A DNA stretch of 64,000 nt from the NCBI RefSeq assembly GCF_041262585.1, contig NZ_JBGCBZ010000011.1, forward strand, positions 124,001 through 188,000, in the 5' to 3' direction. Within the stretch, counting starts at the first letter, position 1, and every line of letters begins with the position of its first letter. A program made the translations under genes and the position numbers. The notes beneath the pieces are model-generated. The model searched no databases and had not been told where the DNA came from. It saw nothing but the letters and a program-made list of their open reading frames with translations. Positions 17,887-29,104 of this stretch are shown piece after piece. The stretch comes from JAOEGB01 sp041262585. GTDB lineage: Bacteria > Actinomycetota > Actinomycetes > Streptosporangiales > Streptosporangiaceae.

Positions 17887-18015
17887 GGCAGGGAGCTGCC
17901 ACGGTCACGGCCGCGTCAGCTCGGTCCCTGGGACCGTCAGCGACTCGTAAGCCATCGGTCAGTGCGGTCCACGAACCTCGGCTCGTCAAGGTGGACGACC
18001 CGAGGGGACTGCGAC

Positions 18016-19212
18016 ATGAAGAGCAAGTGCATCCTGATCTCCGGTGCGAGCATCGCCGGTCCGGCGCTGGCGTACTGGCTGCACCAGTACGGGTTCGACG
18101 TGACGGTGGTCGAACGGGCGGAGACCCTGCGTGAGGGCGGTCAGGCCGTGGACTTCCGCGGCGAGGCGCACCTGACGATGCTGAAGCGGATGGGGATCCT
18201 GGATGACATCAAGCGCCACCGAACCCCGCCTGGGCCGCTCATCCTGCTCGACGCTCACGGTGCCGAGCAGGCGCGCCTGCCGGCTTCGTTCACCGGCGGC
18301 GAGGTGGAGATCGCTCGCGGCGACCTGAGCCGGCTCCTGTACGAGCGCACCCGCGACAAGGTCGAGTACCTCTTCGGCGACTCCATCGCGTCCATGGTCG
18401 AGACCTCCACAGGGGTGGACGTGGCCTTCGAGCGCGGCGCTCCCCGAACCTTCGACCTGGTCATCGGCGCTGACGGGCTGCACTCCAACGTCCGGCGGCT
18501 GGCCTTCGGCGACGAGTCGCGGTTCGTGAAATCCTCCGGCTATTACGTGGCGCTGTTCAGCGCGCCCAACCACCTCGGGCTCCACGCCGAGTCGGTGCTC
18601 TACAGCGAGCCGGGGCGGGGCATGCTCGTGTACGGCACGCGGGACGGCGAGGCCAACGCCATGTGCGTCTTCGCCGCCGAGCCCCTCGACTACCACCGGC
18701 GCGACGTCGCCACGCAGAAGCGGATCGTGGCCGAGGTTTTCGCCGGGATGGGCTGGCAAAGCGCGAATCTCGTGGCCGCGCTCCCGGACGCGCGCGAGTT
18801 CTACTTCGACACGATCGGCTTGGTCCAGATGGACCACTACACCAAGGGACGCGTGGCACTGCTCGGCGACGCCGGGTACGGCGCGACTACCGGCGGCATG
18901 GGTGCCGGAATGGCCATGATCTCCTCGTACGTGCTGGCCGGGGAGTTGGCGGCGGCCAGCGGCGACCACTCCGTGGCCTTCCCGCAGTATGAGCAGCAGA
19001 TCCGCGGTTACGCGAAAGCGTGCCAGCGGGTAGCGGCCGGTGTGGGGCCGTTCTTCGCCCCGTCCACCGCGAAGAAGATCCAGCGACGCGGCACGATCTA
19101 CAAGATTCTCGCCTCCCGGCTCTTCGTGGGCGTCCTCAACAGGATGACGACCAGCGCCGCGAATCACATCACGCTCAAGCACTACGTCGGGGGCGCCAGA
19201 ACAGGCGCGTAG
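18016..19212 (+). CDS. FAD-dependent aromatic-type monooxygenase
   Basis: This 398-aa flavoprotein is of the PHBH/TetX group A monooxygenase type: it starts MKSKCILISGASIAGPALAYWL (GxGxxG-like FAD fold, with SGASIAG), continues with the DG-containing LVIGADGLHSNVR and the FAD-ribityl motif RVALLGDAGYGATTGGMGAG. It has no C-terminal thioredoxin domain. The ATG at 18016 follows GAGGGGACTGCGAC. TetX-like proteins can inactivate antibiotics, but the sequence alone does not show this. The next gene, a leftward MerR regulator, ends 36 bp away. Confidence 0.9.
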   Translation: MKSKCILISGASIAGPALAYWLHQYGFDVTVVERAETLREGGQAVDFRGEAHLTMLKRMGILDDIKRHRTPPGPLILLDAHGAEQARLPASFTGGEVEIARGDLSRLLYERTRDKVEYLFGDSIASMVETSTGVDVAFERGAPRTFDLVIGADGLHSNVRRLAFGDESRFVKSSGYYVALFSAPNHLGLHAESVLYSEPGRGMLVYGTRDGEANAMCVFAAEPLDYHRRDVATQKRIVAEVFAGMGWQSANLVAALPDAREFYFDTIGLVQMDHYTKGRVALLGDAGYGATTGGMGAGMAMISSYVLAGELAAASGDHSVAFPQYEQQIRGYAKACQRVAAGVGPFFAPSTAKKIQRRGTIYKILASRLFVGVLNRMTTSAANHITLKHYVGGARTGA

Positions 19213-19248
19213 GCCTTCATGGCCACTTCGCGACGCTCGAATCAATGG

Positions 19249-20034
19249 TCAAGGGCGTGCGGTTGCTCGCATCGCCGGCTCTCGGGCGCTGAGAGGTGCG
19301 GGTTCGCGGCGAAGGCTGTCGCGGATCAGTGTGTCGAGTCGTTGCCAGGCAGGGGATGAGGCGTTGACGGCGTCTTGGATCAGGCCGGGGATCTCCGAGG
19401 CGGTCGCCTGTCCGGGGAGGTCACCGGTTCCGTATCGATCCGTGGTCGCGCCGACGATGCGTCGCGCGAGGTCGGCCAGGGAGGGGTCCCGCGGGTCGAG
19501 GTCGTAGGCGTGGTCGTAGTCGAGGTAGAGCTGCCGGAGGGTGGGGTCGGTCAGTGCCTGGGCCTGGTCTCGGAAGAGTTCGTGCGCGATGTCCGGGTGG
19601 GTGGCGAAGACGAGGATCCACAGGTCGCTCTCCATCGCGACCCATCGCTCGCTGAAGCCGAGCGCGCCCAGCCGCTGGAGGTGGCGGTCGACCTTGGTGG
19701 GAAGGAGCCGGGTGTGGCCGGAGGCGAGCTCCCGTAGCCGCCGTTGGGTGTGGCGCAGGCTTCGGATACGGGTGGTGAGGTCGCCGTCGATCTGAGTGAG
19801 GGCGCCTCGGAAGGCTTCGTCCGGCGCGTCCTTGAGAGTCAGGATTTTGGCCAGCGGGACTCCGGCTTCGGCCAGGGTGCGGATCTTGATCAGCTCGATG
19901 GCGTCTTGGGCGGTGTAGCGACGGTAACCGGAGGCGTCGCGGTCGGGCTCGGGCAGGAGTCCCTTGTCGTGGTAGACGCGGATGGTCTTGGTCGACACGC
20001 CGACGTACCGGGCGAGTTGTCCGATGGTGAGCAC
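19249..20034 (-). CDS. MerR-family transcriptional regulator
   Basis: The 261-aa product opens LTIGQLARYVGVSTKTIRVYHDKGLLPEP, the MerR helix-turn-helix and wing, followed by a GYRRYTAQDAIELIKIRTL dimerisation start. The C-terminal 170 residues are not a metal-binding tail and form a helical domain of unknown ligand, including the SERWVAMESDLWIL segment. The GTG at 20034 gives the conserved N-terminus; the longer frame to 20097 would run through the operator. It is divergent from a small gene at 20091, with a classic MerR-type dyad between them. Confidence 0.88.
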   Translation of the reverse strand: MLTIGQLARYVGVSTKTIRVYHDKGLLPEPDRDASGYRRYTAQDAIELIKIRTLAEAGVPLAKILTLKDAPDEAFRGALTQIDGDLTTRIRSLRHTQRRLRELASGHTRLLPTKVDRHLQRLGALGFSERWVAMESDLWILVFATHPDIAHELFRDQAQALTDPTLRQLYLDYDHAYDLDPRDPSLADLARRIVGATTDRYGTGDLPGQATASEIPGLIQDAVNASSPAWQRLDTLIRDSLRREPAPLSAREPAMRATARP

Positions 20035-20054
20035 GACCCATGCTCTCGCACTTG

Positions 20055-20075
20055 ACCTTGCCCTAAGGGAAAGGT
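20055..20075. promoter_or_regulatory. MerR-type operator dyad
   Basis: ACCTTGCCC and GGGAAAGGT flank a TAA centre (one mismatch between the arms). TTGACC at 20053-20058, a -35 box reading rightward, overlaps the left arm, as expected for MerR regulators that act within a stretched spacer. It sits between the MerR gene and the small gene starting at 20091. Confidence 0.65.
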
Positions 20076-20090
20076 TGGAGCATATGCGGC

Positions 20091-20375
20091 ATGACAAACT
20101 TCAACGCCGATCGTGACACTCTGCGCGCACTGGCCGACGAAGGCAACGAGAAGGCCTTGGACCGGCTGGCCGACCTCGCCGAGGCACGCGGTGACCTCGA
20201 CGAACTGCACGACCTGCTGGACGAGGGCTGCCAGCACGCAGGGCGGTTGCTGACCCGCCGGGCGGTCGCTGTCGGTGACCTGCGGGAGCTGCAGCGGCTC
20301 TCGGACGCCGGGTGTGAGGAGGCCGGCGACGAGCTCGATCGGCTGCTCGCCGGCCCGGCGAAGGACACGCCGTGA
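20091..20375 (+). CDS. Small helical-repeat protein divergent from MerR gene
   Basis: The 94-aa product is built of two to three helix-turn-helix repeats with the pattern A-x-x-G-x-x-x-A/L-x-x-L (LADEGNEKALDRLADLAEARGD, then LLDEGCQHAGRLLTRRAVAVGD, then LSDAGCEEAGDELDRLL), close to Sel1/TPR-like repeats. There is no signal peptide. ATG 20091 has a GGAG upstream. It is the likely target of the MerR protein because the operator lies in its promoter. The molecular role is unknown. Confidence 0.75.
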   Translation: MTNFNADRDTLRALADEGNEKALDRLADLAEARGDLDELHDLLDEGCQHAGRLLTRRAVAVGDLRELQRLSDAGCEEAGDELDRLLAGPAKDTP

Positions 20376-20449
20376 CAGTGGCTGCACCGACGATGTCGAT
20401 CGAGGCGCGGGCTTGCGGACGCCATCGTGCGGCCGTGACTCAAGCGCCG

Positions 20450-21184
20450 TCAGGAAAGAGCCAGCACCTCGAACACGGTCTGCACCACGCCGGCGATTCC
20501 CACAGCGGCAAGGGCAGAGGTCATCATGTTAAAACAGATGGCCATGACGCAGCCTTGACCACCACCCATCCGACCAACATAGGACCGCCCCTGAGGTCCG
20601 AGCCCGCGCCAGATCGTATGAGGTTCGAAGAACAAAAACAGGATGGCTCCGATCTCACCAACTGTGAAAAGCCAGAACCAGGCCCACCGGTTGCCGAGGC
20701 GGGGCCGCGCTGTACCGAGCATAATCACGAGAGCAGCAAGCCAAGCGATCTTCACCAGCCAGCTCACGCGGGGAACGGGAACGTGAAACGGCCAATCAGG
20801 AAACAGTCCCTCGTTGCGCCTCGAAATCCGCCGTACGACCGGATCTGAACCCGCTGTGCTGAGATCGTGAATCAAATCGTTCTTCTTGTAGGTCAGCTGC
20901 CATGGCTCTTTCACGTGGTACCAAAAGAGTGGACTGGTGGACCAACGCAAGTCCTCCAGGCAATCGCCATCGTTTTCGTAGATCACGTACGTGACCTCCC
21001 CGGCGCGCAGCGCGGCCTGGAAATTCGCGGCAGAGCGCTCCAGAGAAGTCGCGCTGAGAACGGTTACGAGACCACCCCACAGCAGCACGACCAGGAGACA
21101 TACACGCACCCAGAGGCCCGCCATCCGGTATCCATCCCGAAGGACCAGCTTTTCCTCGTGCATCCGCACGTGTCTCCAAGTCAT
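20450..21184 (-). CDS. Four-helix membrane protein of unknown function
   Basis: This 244-aa protein has a hydrophobic helix near the N-terminus (VCLLVVLLWGGLVTVLSA), an extracytoplasmic stretch of about 85 residues with GEVTYVIYENDGDCLEDLRW, then three more helices (WLVKIAWLAALVIMLGTA; WAWFWLFTVGEIGAILFLFF; MMTSALAAVGIAGVVQTVFEV). No family recognised. The start may be the ATG at 21184 or the one at 21163, which has a GGAG 9 bp upstream. The base composition is less GC-rich than that of its neighbours. Confidence 0.7.
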   Translation of the reverse strand: MTWRHVRMHEEKLVLRDGYRMAGLWVRVCLLVVLLWGGLVTVLSATSLERSAANFQAALRAGEVTYVIYENDGDCLEDLRWSTSPLFWYHVKEPWQLTYKKNDLIHDLSTAGSDPVVRRISRRNEGLFPDWPFHVPVPRVSWLVKIAWLAALVIMLGTARPRLGNRWAWFWLFTVGEIGAILFLFFEPHTIWRGLGPQGRSYVGRMGGGQGCVMAICFNMMTSALAAVGIAGVVQTVFEVLALS

Positions 21185-21416
21185 GTCGTCCGTTTGTGGC
21201 CTCAGTAAGGATTCTGCTCACAACCAGCGCAGAATGAGATGCGATCATCTGTATTGGGCCCCGCAAGATGGCCGGTTCATGCTCCTGCCCGCGGTCAGTC
21301 CATCCGGCGGGCGATCACGCGCGCCGCGGTCGGTCATCTCCGGCGGAGATAAGCATCATCGCCAGCCATCGCCGCGAAGAGGGATTCCTCGGCCGTGACC
21401 GTTTGCTTGTATCGGC

Positions 21417-22718
21417 ATGAGCACCCAGAAAGACGGCTTGCCACCGCGAACCCGATTCCGCCCGAGCCGCGGCCGCGGTCCCGTCCCAGAGAAGGCCCCC
21501 CTCGCCGTTCCCGTCGAACCACAGTTCCCGGACCGATCCCTACCTCCGCGTGAGGCACCGGGCGTGCCGGGATGGCTGGTCGCGCTGCTGGCCGTGGCCA
21601 CTGGCATGACGGTCGCCAACCTGTATTACGCCCAGCCCCTGCTGCCCTCGATGCGGGATGTCTTTCACATCAGCACGGCCACGGCCGGCCTGCTCATCAC
21701 GGTCACCCAGGTCGGCTATGTGACGGGCATGCTCTTCCTGGTCCCGCTCGGCGACCGGCTCGAGAAACGCCGGCTGGTCACCGGCCTGCTGGCGGTCACC
21801 ACCGCCGCCCTGGCGGTGGCGGGTGTCGCGACAAGCTTTCCCATGCTCCTGATCGCCTCTCTGATCAGCGGGTCCACCTCGGTCGTCGCCCAGATCCTCG
21901 TGCCGTTCGCGGCGAGTTTGGCTCCCGACCACGCTAGAGGCCGCATCGTCGGCCGGGTGATGAGCGGACTGTTGACCGGCATCCTGCTCTCACGGACTCT
22001 CAGCAGCCTGGTCTCCGACATCGCGGGCTGGCGCGTGGTCTACCTCGGCTCCGCCGTACTGATGGCCCTGCTCGGCCTGGCCCTGCGATCAGCTCTGCCG
22101 CAGCACGCCCCCACCACCGACATCACCTACACGCACGTCCTGCACTCGACCTTCCGGCTGGTGCGCACCCACCCCGCCCTGCTGCGCCGAGGCCTGTACC
22201 AGGCGGCCATGTTCGGTGCGTTCAGCGCCTTCTGGACCACCGTGTCCTTCGTCCTCACCGGCCCCCCTTTCAGCTACTCCCCCATCGGGGTCGGGATCTT
22301 CGCGCTCGTCGGGGCAGCAGGAGCGGCCGTGGCACCGCTCGCCGGACACTGGGCCGACCGCAAGCTGGTACGCCCGATGACCGGCATCGCCTTCGCCGTC
22401 GCGGCAGCCGCCTTCGCACTCGCAGGCTTCGGGCAGCACAACATCATCCTGATCGCACTCGCGGCCGTCCTGATCGACGTGGCCGTGCAGACCACCCTCA
22501 TCCTCGGCCAGCACACCATCTACCAGCTCGACCCCACCGCACGTGCCAGGCTCAACAGCGCCTTCATCGCCATCTTCTTCGTCGGCGGCGCGCTCGGATC
22601 ACAGGTCGGCTCCATCGCCTACCACGCCGGCGGCTGGATCGCGGTGGCCGCCGTCGGCGCCGCCCTTCCCCTGCTCGCCCTGATCTACTGGACCTCGGAA
22701 CGCCGAGCGCTCAGGTGA
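21417..22718 (+). CDS. MFS transporter (drug/metabolite efflux type)
   Basis: This 433-aa major-facilitator protein has about 12 hydrophobic segments after a 55-residue Pro/Arg-rich cytoplasmic leader. The first helix contains TGMTVANLYYAQPLL and the loop 2-3 motif GDRLEKRRLVTG corresponds to the MFS signature A. Its 3' end overlaps by 8 bp that of the convergent LysR gene, which is its most likely regulator. Substrate unknown. Confidence 0.92.
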   Translation: MSTQKDGLPPRTRFRPSRGRGPVPEKAPLAVPVEPQFPDRSLPPREAPGVPGWLVALLAVATGMTVANLYYAQPLLPSMRDVFHISTATAGLLITVTQVGYVTGMLFLVPLGDRLEKRRLVTGLLAVTTAALAVAGVATSFPMLLIASLISGSTSVVAQILVPFAASLAPDHARGRIVGRVMSGLLTGILLSRTLSSLVSDIAGWRVVYLGSAVLMALLGLALRSALPQHAPTTDITYTHVLHSTFRLVRTHPALLRRGLYQAAMFGAFSAFWTTVSFVLTGPPFSYSPIGVGIFALVGAAGAAVAPLAGHWADRKLVRPMTGIAFAVAAAAFALAGFGQHNIILIALAAVLIDVAVQTTLILGQHTIYQLDPTARARLNSAFIAIFFVGGALGSQVGSIAYHAGGWIAVAAVGAALPLLALIYWTSERRALR

Positions 22719-23571
22719 TGTGCCGCATCAGTGCTGTCACCGCAGGGGATTCCTGCCCCCCGGGCCTGACCACCATGATGTTCCAGCTCGGCGCGTGCTC
22801 GGTGAACCGGCGCACGACCAGGTCGGGGAAGCGCGCGGCGATCGACACCGGCATGACGCACACTCCGAGATCGTGCCGGACCAGTTCGGACGCCGCGACG
22901 ATGTCGTTCACCTCGAAGGTGGTGCCGCGCTCGATGAGGGCGGCACGGAAGGCCCGGTCGACCGCGTACCGGATGGCCCAGCCGGGCGTGAAGTCGACCA
23001 TGGGGAGATCGGCGATCTGGGCGAACGTCACCCGGTCCTCTTCGGCGAACACCCTCGCGGGTGAAGCCACAAGGACCATCTCCTCGCGAGACAGCAACCG
23101 AGTCACCAGGCCACGCTGCTGCTGCTGGTCCAGCGCGACCACGGCCAGGTCCACCGAGCCGTCACGCAACGCCTGCCGGATGTCGGCCACAGCGGCCTGC
23201 CGCAGGCGGACCACCACTCCGGGATGCTCCGCCCGCAGAGCGGCCAGAGCGCGATGCAAACCAGCCCAGACCCCCTGCATGATTCCGACGGTGATCACCC
23301 CTCGCAACTGGCCACGCACGGCGTCCATAGCCTCCCTGGCCTGCTCCGCCGCTCTCAGCGCTGTGCGGGCCGCCGAGACGAACACCTCGCCTGCAGAGGT
23401 CAGCGCCACCCTGTGTGTGGTCCGGTCGAACAGCCGCACCCCCAGTTCCTTTTCCAGACCGCGCACCGTACCGGATACCGCTGACTGCACCACGTGCAGA
23501 CGTCGCGCCGCCGCCGTGAACCCCCCTTCCTCGGCGACCGCAACGACGACCTCCATCTGCCGTAACTCCAT
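22711..23571 (-). CDS. LysR-family transcriptional regulator
   Basis: This 286-aa regulator starts MELRQMEVVVAVAEEGGFTAAARRL with the LysR winged helix (VQSAVSGTVRGLEKELGVRLFDRTTHRVALT) followed by a periplasmic-binding-protein-like effector domain. ATG 23571 follows GAGGGAGAG; the frame extends further upstream but without a ribosome site. It converges with and overlaps the MFS gene by 8 bp, an unusually tight tail-to-tail arrangement that could cause antisense interference. Confidence 0.92.
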   Translation of the reverse strand: MELRQMEVVVAVAEEGGFTAAARRLHVVQSAVSGTVRGLEKELGVRLFDRTTHRVALTSAGEVFVSAARTALRAAEQAREAMDAVRGQLRGVITVGIMQGVWAGLHRALAALRAEHPGVVVRLRQAAVADIRQALRDGSVDLAVVALDQQQQRGLVTRLLSREEMVLVASPARVFAEEDRVTFAQIADLPMVDFTPGWAIRYAVDRAFRAALIERGTTFEVNDIVAASELVRHDLGVCVMPVSIAARFPDLVVRRFTEHAPSWNIMVVRPGGQESPAVTALMRHIT

Positions 23572-23776
23572 CGCACTCTCCCTCATCCGGTGAGAGCCCA
23601 GGGTGATCATCTCCCGATGAGCTCAGCGCAGGAGTCAATCATCGCAATTCGACGAAGGACGGCCGAGAACCGCTACTGACGGTTCAGACCCCACGGACGG
23701 GCGCGGACGACAAGGGTCAGCCTGCGGCAGGTGCCGGGCGGTGAGATGCGACGGCTGCTTCGGGGCCGGCGCGGGA

Positions 23777-24267
23777 TCACAGGAGTGCGCGGCGCAGCGC
23801 GGCGACGCGTTCGGCGGCGGGTGTCAGGTGGCGGTCGTCGAGCATCGGGCACAGCAGGAGCTGGAAGGCGAGGGCCGGGCCGCCTCCTCGAACAACGTCG
23901 GCGCCCACGTCCGCGCCCTTCCCTGACCCCTGTACTGCCTGCGCCACGTGATCGGCTCGCGCGGCGCAGGCCGTACACCTGGAATGGAGAACCTGTGAAA
24001 CGACTCCTCGTCGGCGCGATGACCGCGGCCATGGCCATCGGCGGCGCGGTCTCGTCGCGGCCGCTCGGTCGGCCAGTGGGGCCACCCCTGGCCAGAGGCT
24101 GGTACGGCGCGGCGCCGTACGTCATGCCCTTCGACTGCCGCCGCCAGCGCCGACATGGTGGAGTCTGACCTGGTCAGCAGCGACCGGTACAGAAATTCGT
24201 CGTCCCAGGAGACGCCGAGCCCCTCAAGGAGCGGCCCGGAATGTCCAGCTGTCATAGCCGTCCTCAT
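23777..24267 (-). pseudogene. Mosaic of decayed genes (regulator N-terminus, hydrolase C-terminus)
   Basis: Leftward, 24267 to about 24130 encodes LLEGLGVSWDDEFLYRSLLTRSD followed by STMSALAAAVEG, which looks like the N-terminus of a TrmB/LuxR-type helix-turn-helix regulator and then loses sense. In another frame, about 23890-23777 encodes LLLCPMLDDRHLTPAAERVA, which resembles the conserved C-terminal segment of fold-3 alpha/beta hydrolases. A rightward GTG ORF at 23995-24168 begins with a signal-peptide-like MKRLLVGAMTAAMAIGGAV but then reads antisense to the regulator scrap. The region looks like a deletion scar. Confidence 0.4.
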
Positions 24268-24440
24268 CGCGCGGGTTGCCCGGAAACGATATTCAGACTG
24301 AATTGATTCGCGATGGATTCGGTACGGCTCCCGCCCGCATGATCAAGATCTTCGGCCGCAACGGCCGACCGGACGAATCGCGGACATGTCCATCACCCCA
24401 TGTCATCGCGATTCCCGGCCCGTGGGTGGCTCCGGGGCGC

Positions 24441-24692
24441 TCAGAAGCTGCTGATTCGGGTCGACGTGTAGGGAGCGAGCCGGGCTCCGACAACGTGCGT
24501 GAAGTTGACCACGTAAGTGAAGGTGCCCGGCTCCCCCTCGTGAGAGATCTGGAGAGGCACCACGCTGCCCTGCTCCATCCAGGTGACCAGTTCCTCTGCT
24601 GTAGGCATCGTGCCGTGCACACGGAGGATGAGTTCCTTTTCCTTGCCAACGCTCAGTAAGTAGAGCAGCCCGGTGGGAGCGTCCATGGTCAT
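24441..24692 (-). CDS. Small 83-aa protein, resembling the one at 10601-10861
   Basis: The ATG at 24692 follows AAGGAGAATCCT, a strong ribosome site. The product is strand-helix-strand (LLYLLSVGKEKELILRVHG, then TAEELVTWMEQG, then FTYVVNFTHVVGARLAP). Its N-F-T-x-V-V-x-x-R block lines up with N-L-T-N-V-V-S-V-R of the 86-aa protein at 10601. It has no export signal. Function unknown; possibly a small sensor or binding module. Confidence 0.65.
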   Translation of the reverse strand: MTMDAPTGLLYLLSVGKEKELILRVHGTMPTAEELVTWMEQGSVVPLQISHEGEPGTFTYVVNFTHVVGARLAPYTSTRISSF

Positions 24693-25083
24693 AGGATTCT
24701 CCTTGCGGTAAGGGCGGAACCGGTTCAGGTGGGTGTTCCCGCCAAGTCCGCGCATAGCCGGATACCAGTGGTGATGTTTCAGGGAAGCGGCGGACCTGGA
24801 CGTGGTCGGGGCCGGTTTCGGTCTCGGCTGCTGGAGCGTCCTTGATCGACCAGCCTGGCTCGTACCCCCATCAGGGTTCTGACCTGGCGCTTTACCGCCC
24901 TCGGCCCCGAGATCGTCGTGATGATCTGGTCGTCCCTGATCAACCGCTGCGTCTTTCGCAAAGCATGCCAAGCTCAGGCGCCTGGTCCACACCATGCGGC
25001 AGACCGCGGCCAGCAACGACGCGCCGGCCTCCGCCTACCGCGCCGCCCGCACCCGGCTGAGCAGGTTCGAGGAGGGATTCGGG
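24693..25083. other. Intergenic stretch with a coding-like scrap
   Basis: No intact gene. Rightward from about 24940 to 25090 a frame reads FAKHAKLRRLVHTMRQ then TAASNDAPASAYRAARTRL and SRFEEGFGLP, with coding-like composition but no start; it runs into the antisense of metH. It could be a fragment of a displaced gene. Confidence 0.35.
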
Positions 25084-28767
<3,684 letters not shown>

Positions 28768-28769
28768 TG

Positions 28770-28856
28770 GACCACCTTCCGTTACGGAAGGCGCCCTTGG
28801 GGAACAGTCCTGGCCGAGCGTGGCGGACCTCGGGCCCGTCGCAGCGCCTCTCGGCT
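28770..28856 (-). promoter_or_regulatory. Probable SAH riboswitch in the metH leader
   Basis: Read leftward from 28856, the leader has CCGAGAGGCGCTGCGACGG, later CCACGCTCGGCC, and then CCAAGGGCGCCTTCC. This follows the S-adenosylhomocysteine aptamer consensus (GAGCGCUGC...CCAGGCUCG...AACGGCGCUC) with single-base deviations. The arms AGGCGC and GCGCCT (28844-28849 and 28789-28794) form P1. The 3' arm continues into CCTTCCG, which can instead pair with CGGAAGG, the metH ribosome site, in a perfect 7-bp hairpin (28775-28791). SAH binding would therefore free the ribosome site and switch metH on. Confidence 0.72.
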
Positions 28857-28923
28857 TGATACCAAGGATACAAGGGCCATTCCCAGTGTCGGCTTGTCCC
28901 ATCGTGCTTCAGTTGGACTCGGT

Positions 28924-29075
28924 GGCCTCACGCCGGCGGCCGAGCGTGCCGGGCTGGTCAGCCGCGACGAGTCCGGCCCGTCCTTCCGCCATCCGCTGAT
29001 CCGCTGCCCAAGCTGGGGATCACCACCCGGGCCCAGCTCCACGCTTTCGCCGCCGACGGCTCCGAGCTGGGCTGA
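28924..29075 (+). pseudogene. Remnant of a large LuxR-type ATPase regulator
   Basis: Two pieces in different frames are visible. The first, from 28924, reads GLTPAAERAGLVSRDESG then PSFRHPLIR, matching the middle of MalT/LuxR-type ATPase regulators (FRHPLvR). The second, up to the stop at 29073-29075, reads PKLGITTRAQLHAFAADG, matching the last helix of their LuxR DNA-binding domain. The gene between them has been deleted and the frame lost. Confidence 0.55.
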
Positions 29076-29104
29076 CGGGTCGCCCCGACCTCGGCGGAGC
29101 GACG

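Noticed and set aside
17830..18015. N-terminal extension of the FAD monooxygenase
   Set aside because: It would place 62 residues before the FAD fold and read through the terminator hairpin; ATG 18016 has a good ribosome site.
23995..24168. Small secreted protein starting MKRLLVGAMTAAMAIGG
   Set aside because: The signal-like start is followed by sequence antisense to a regulator fragment, so it is treated as part of a decayed region.
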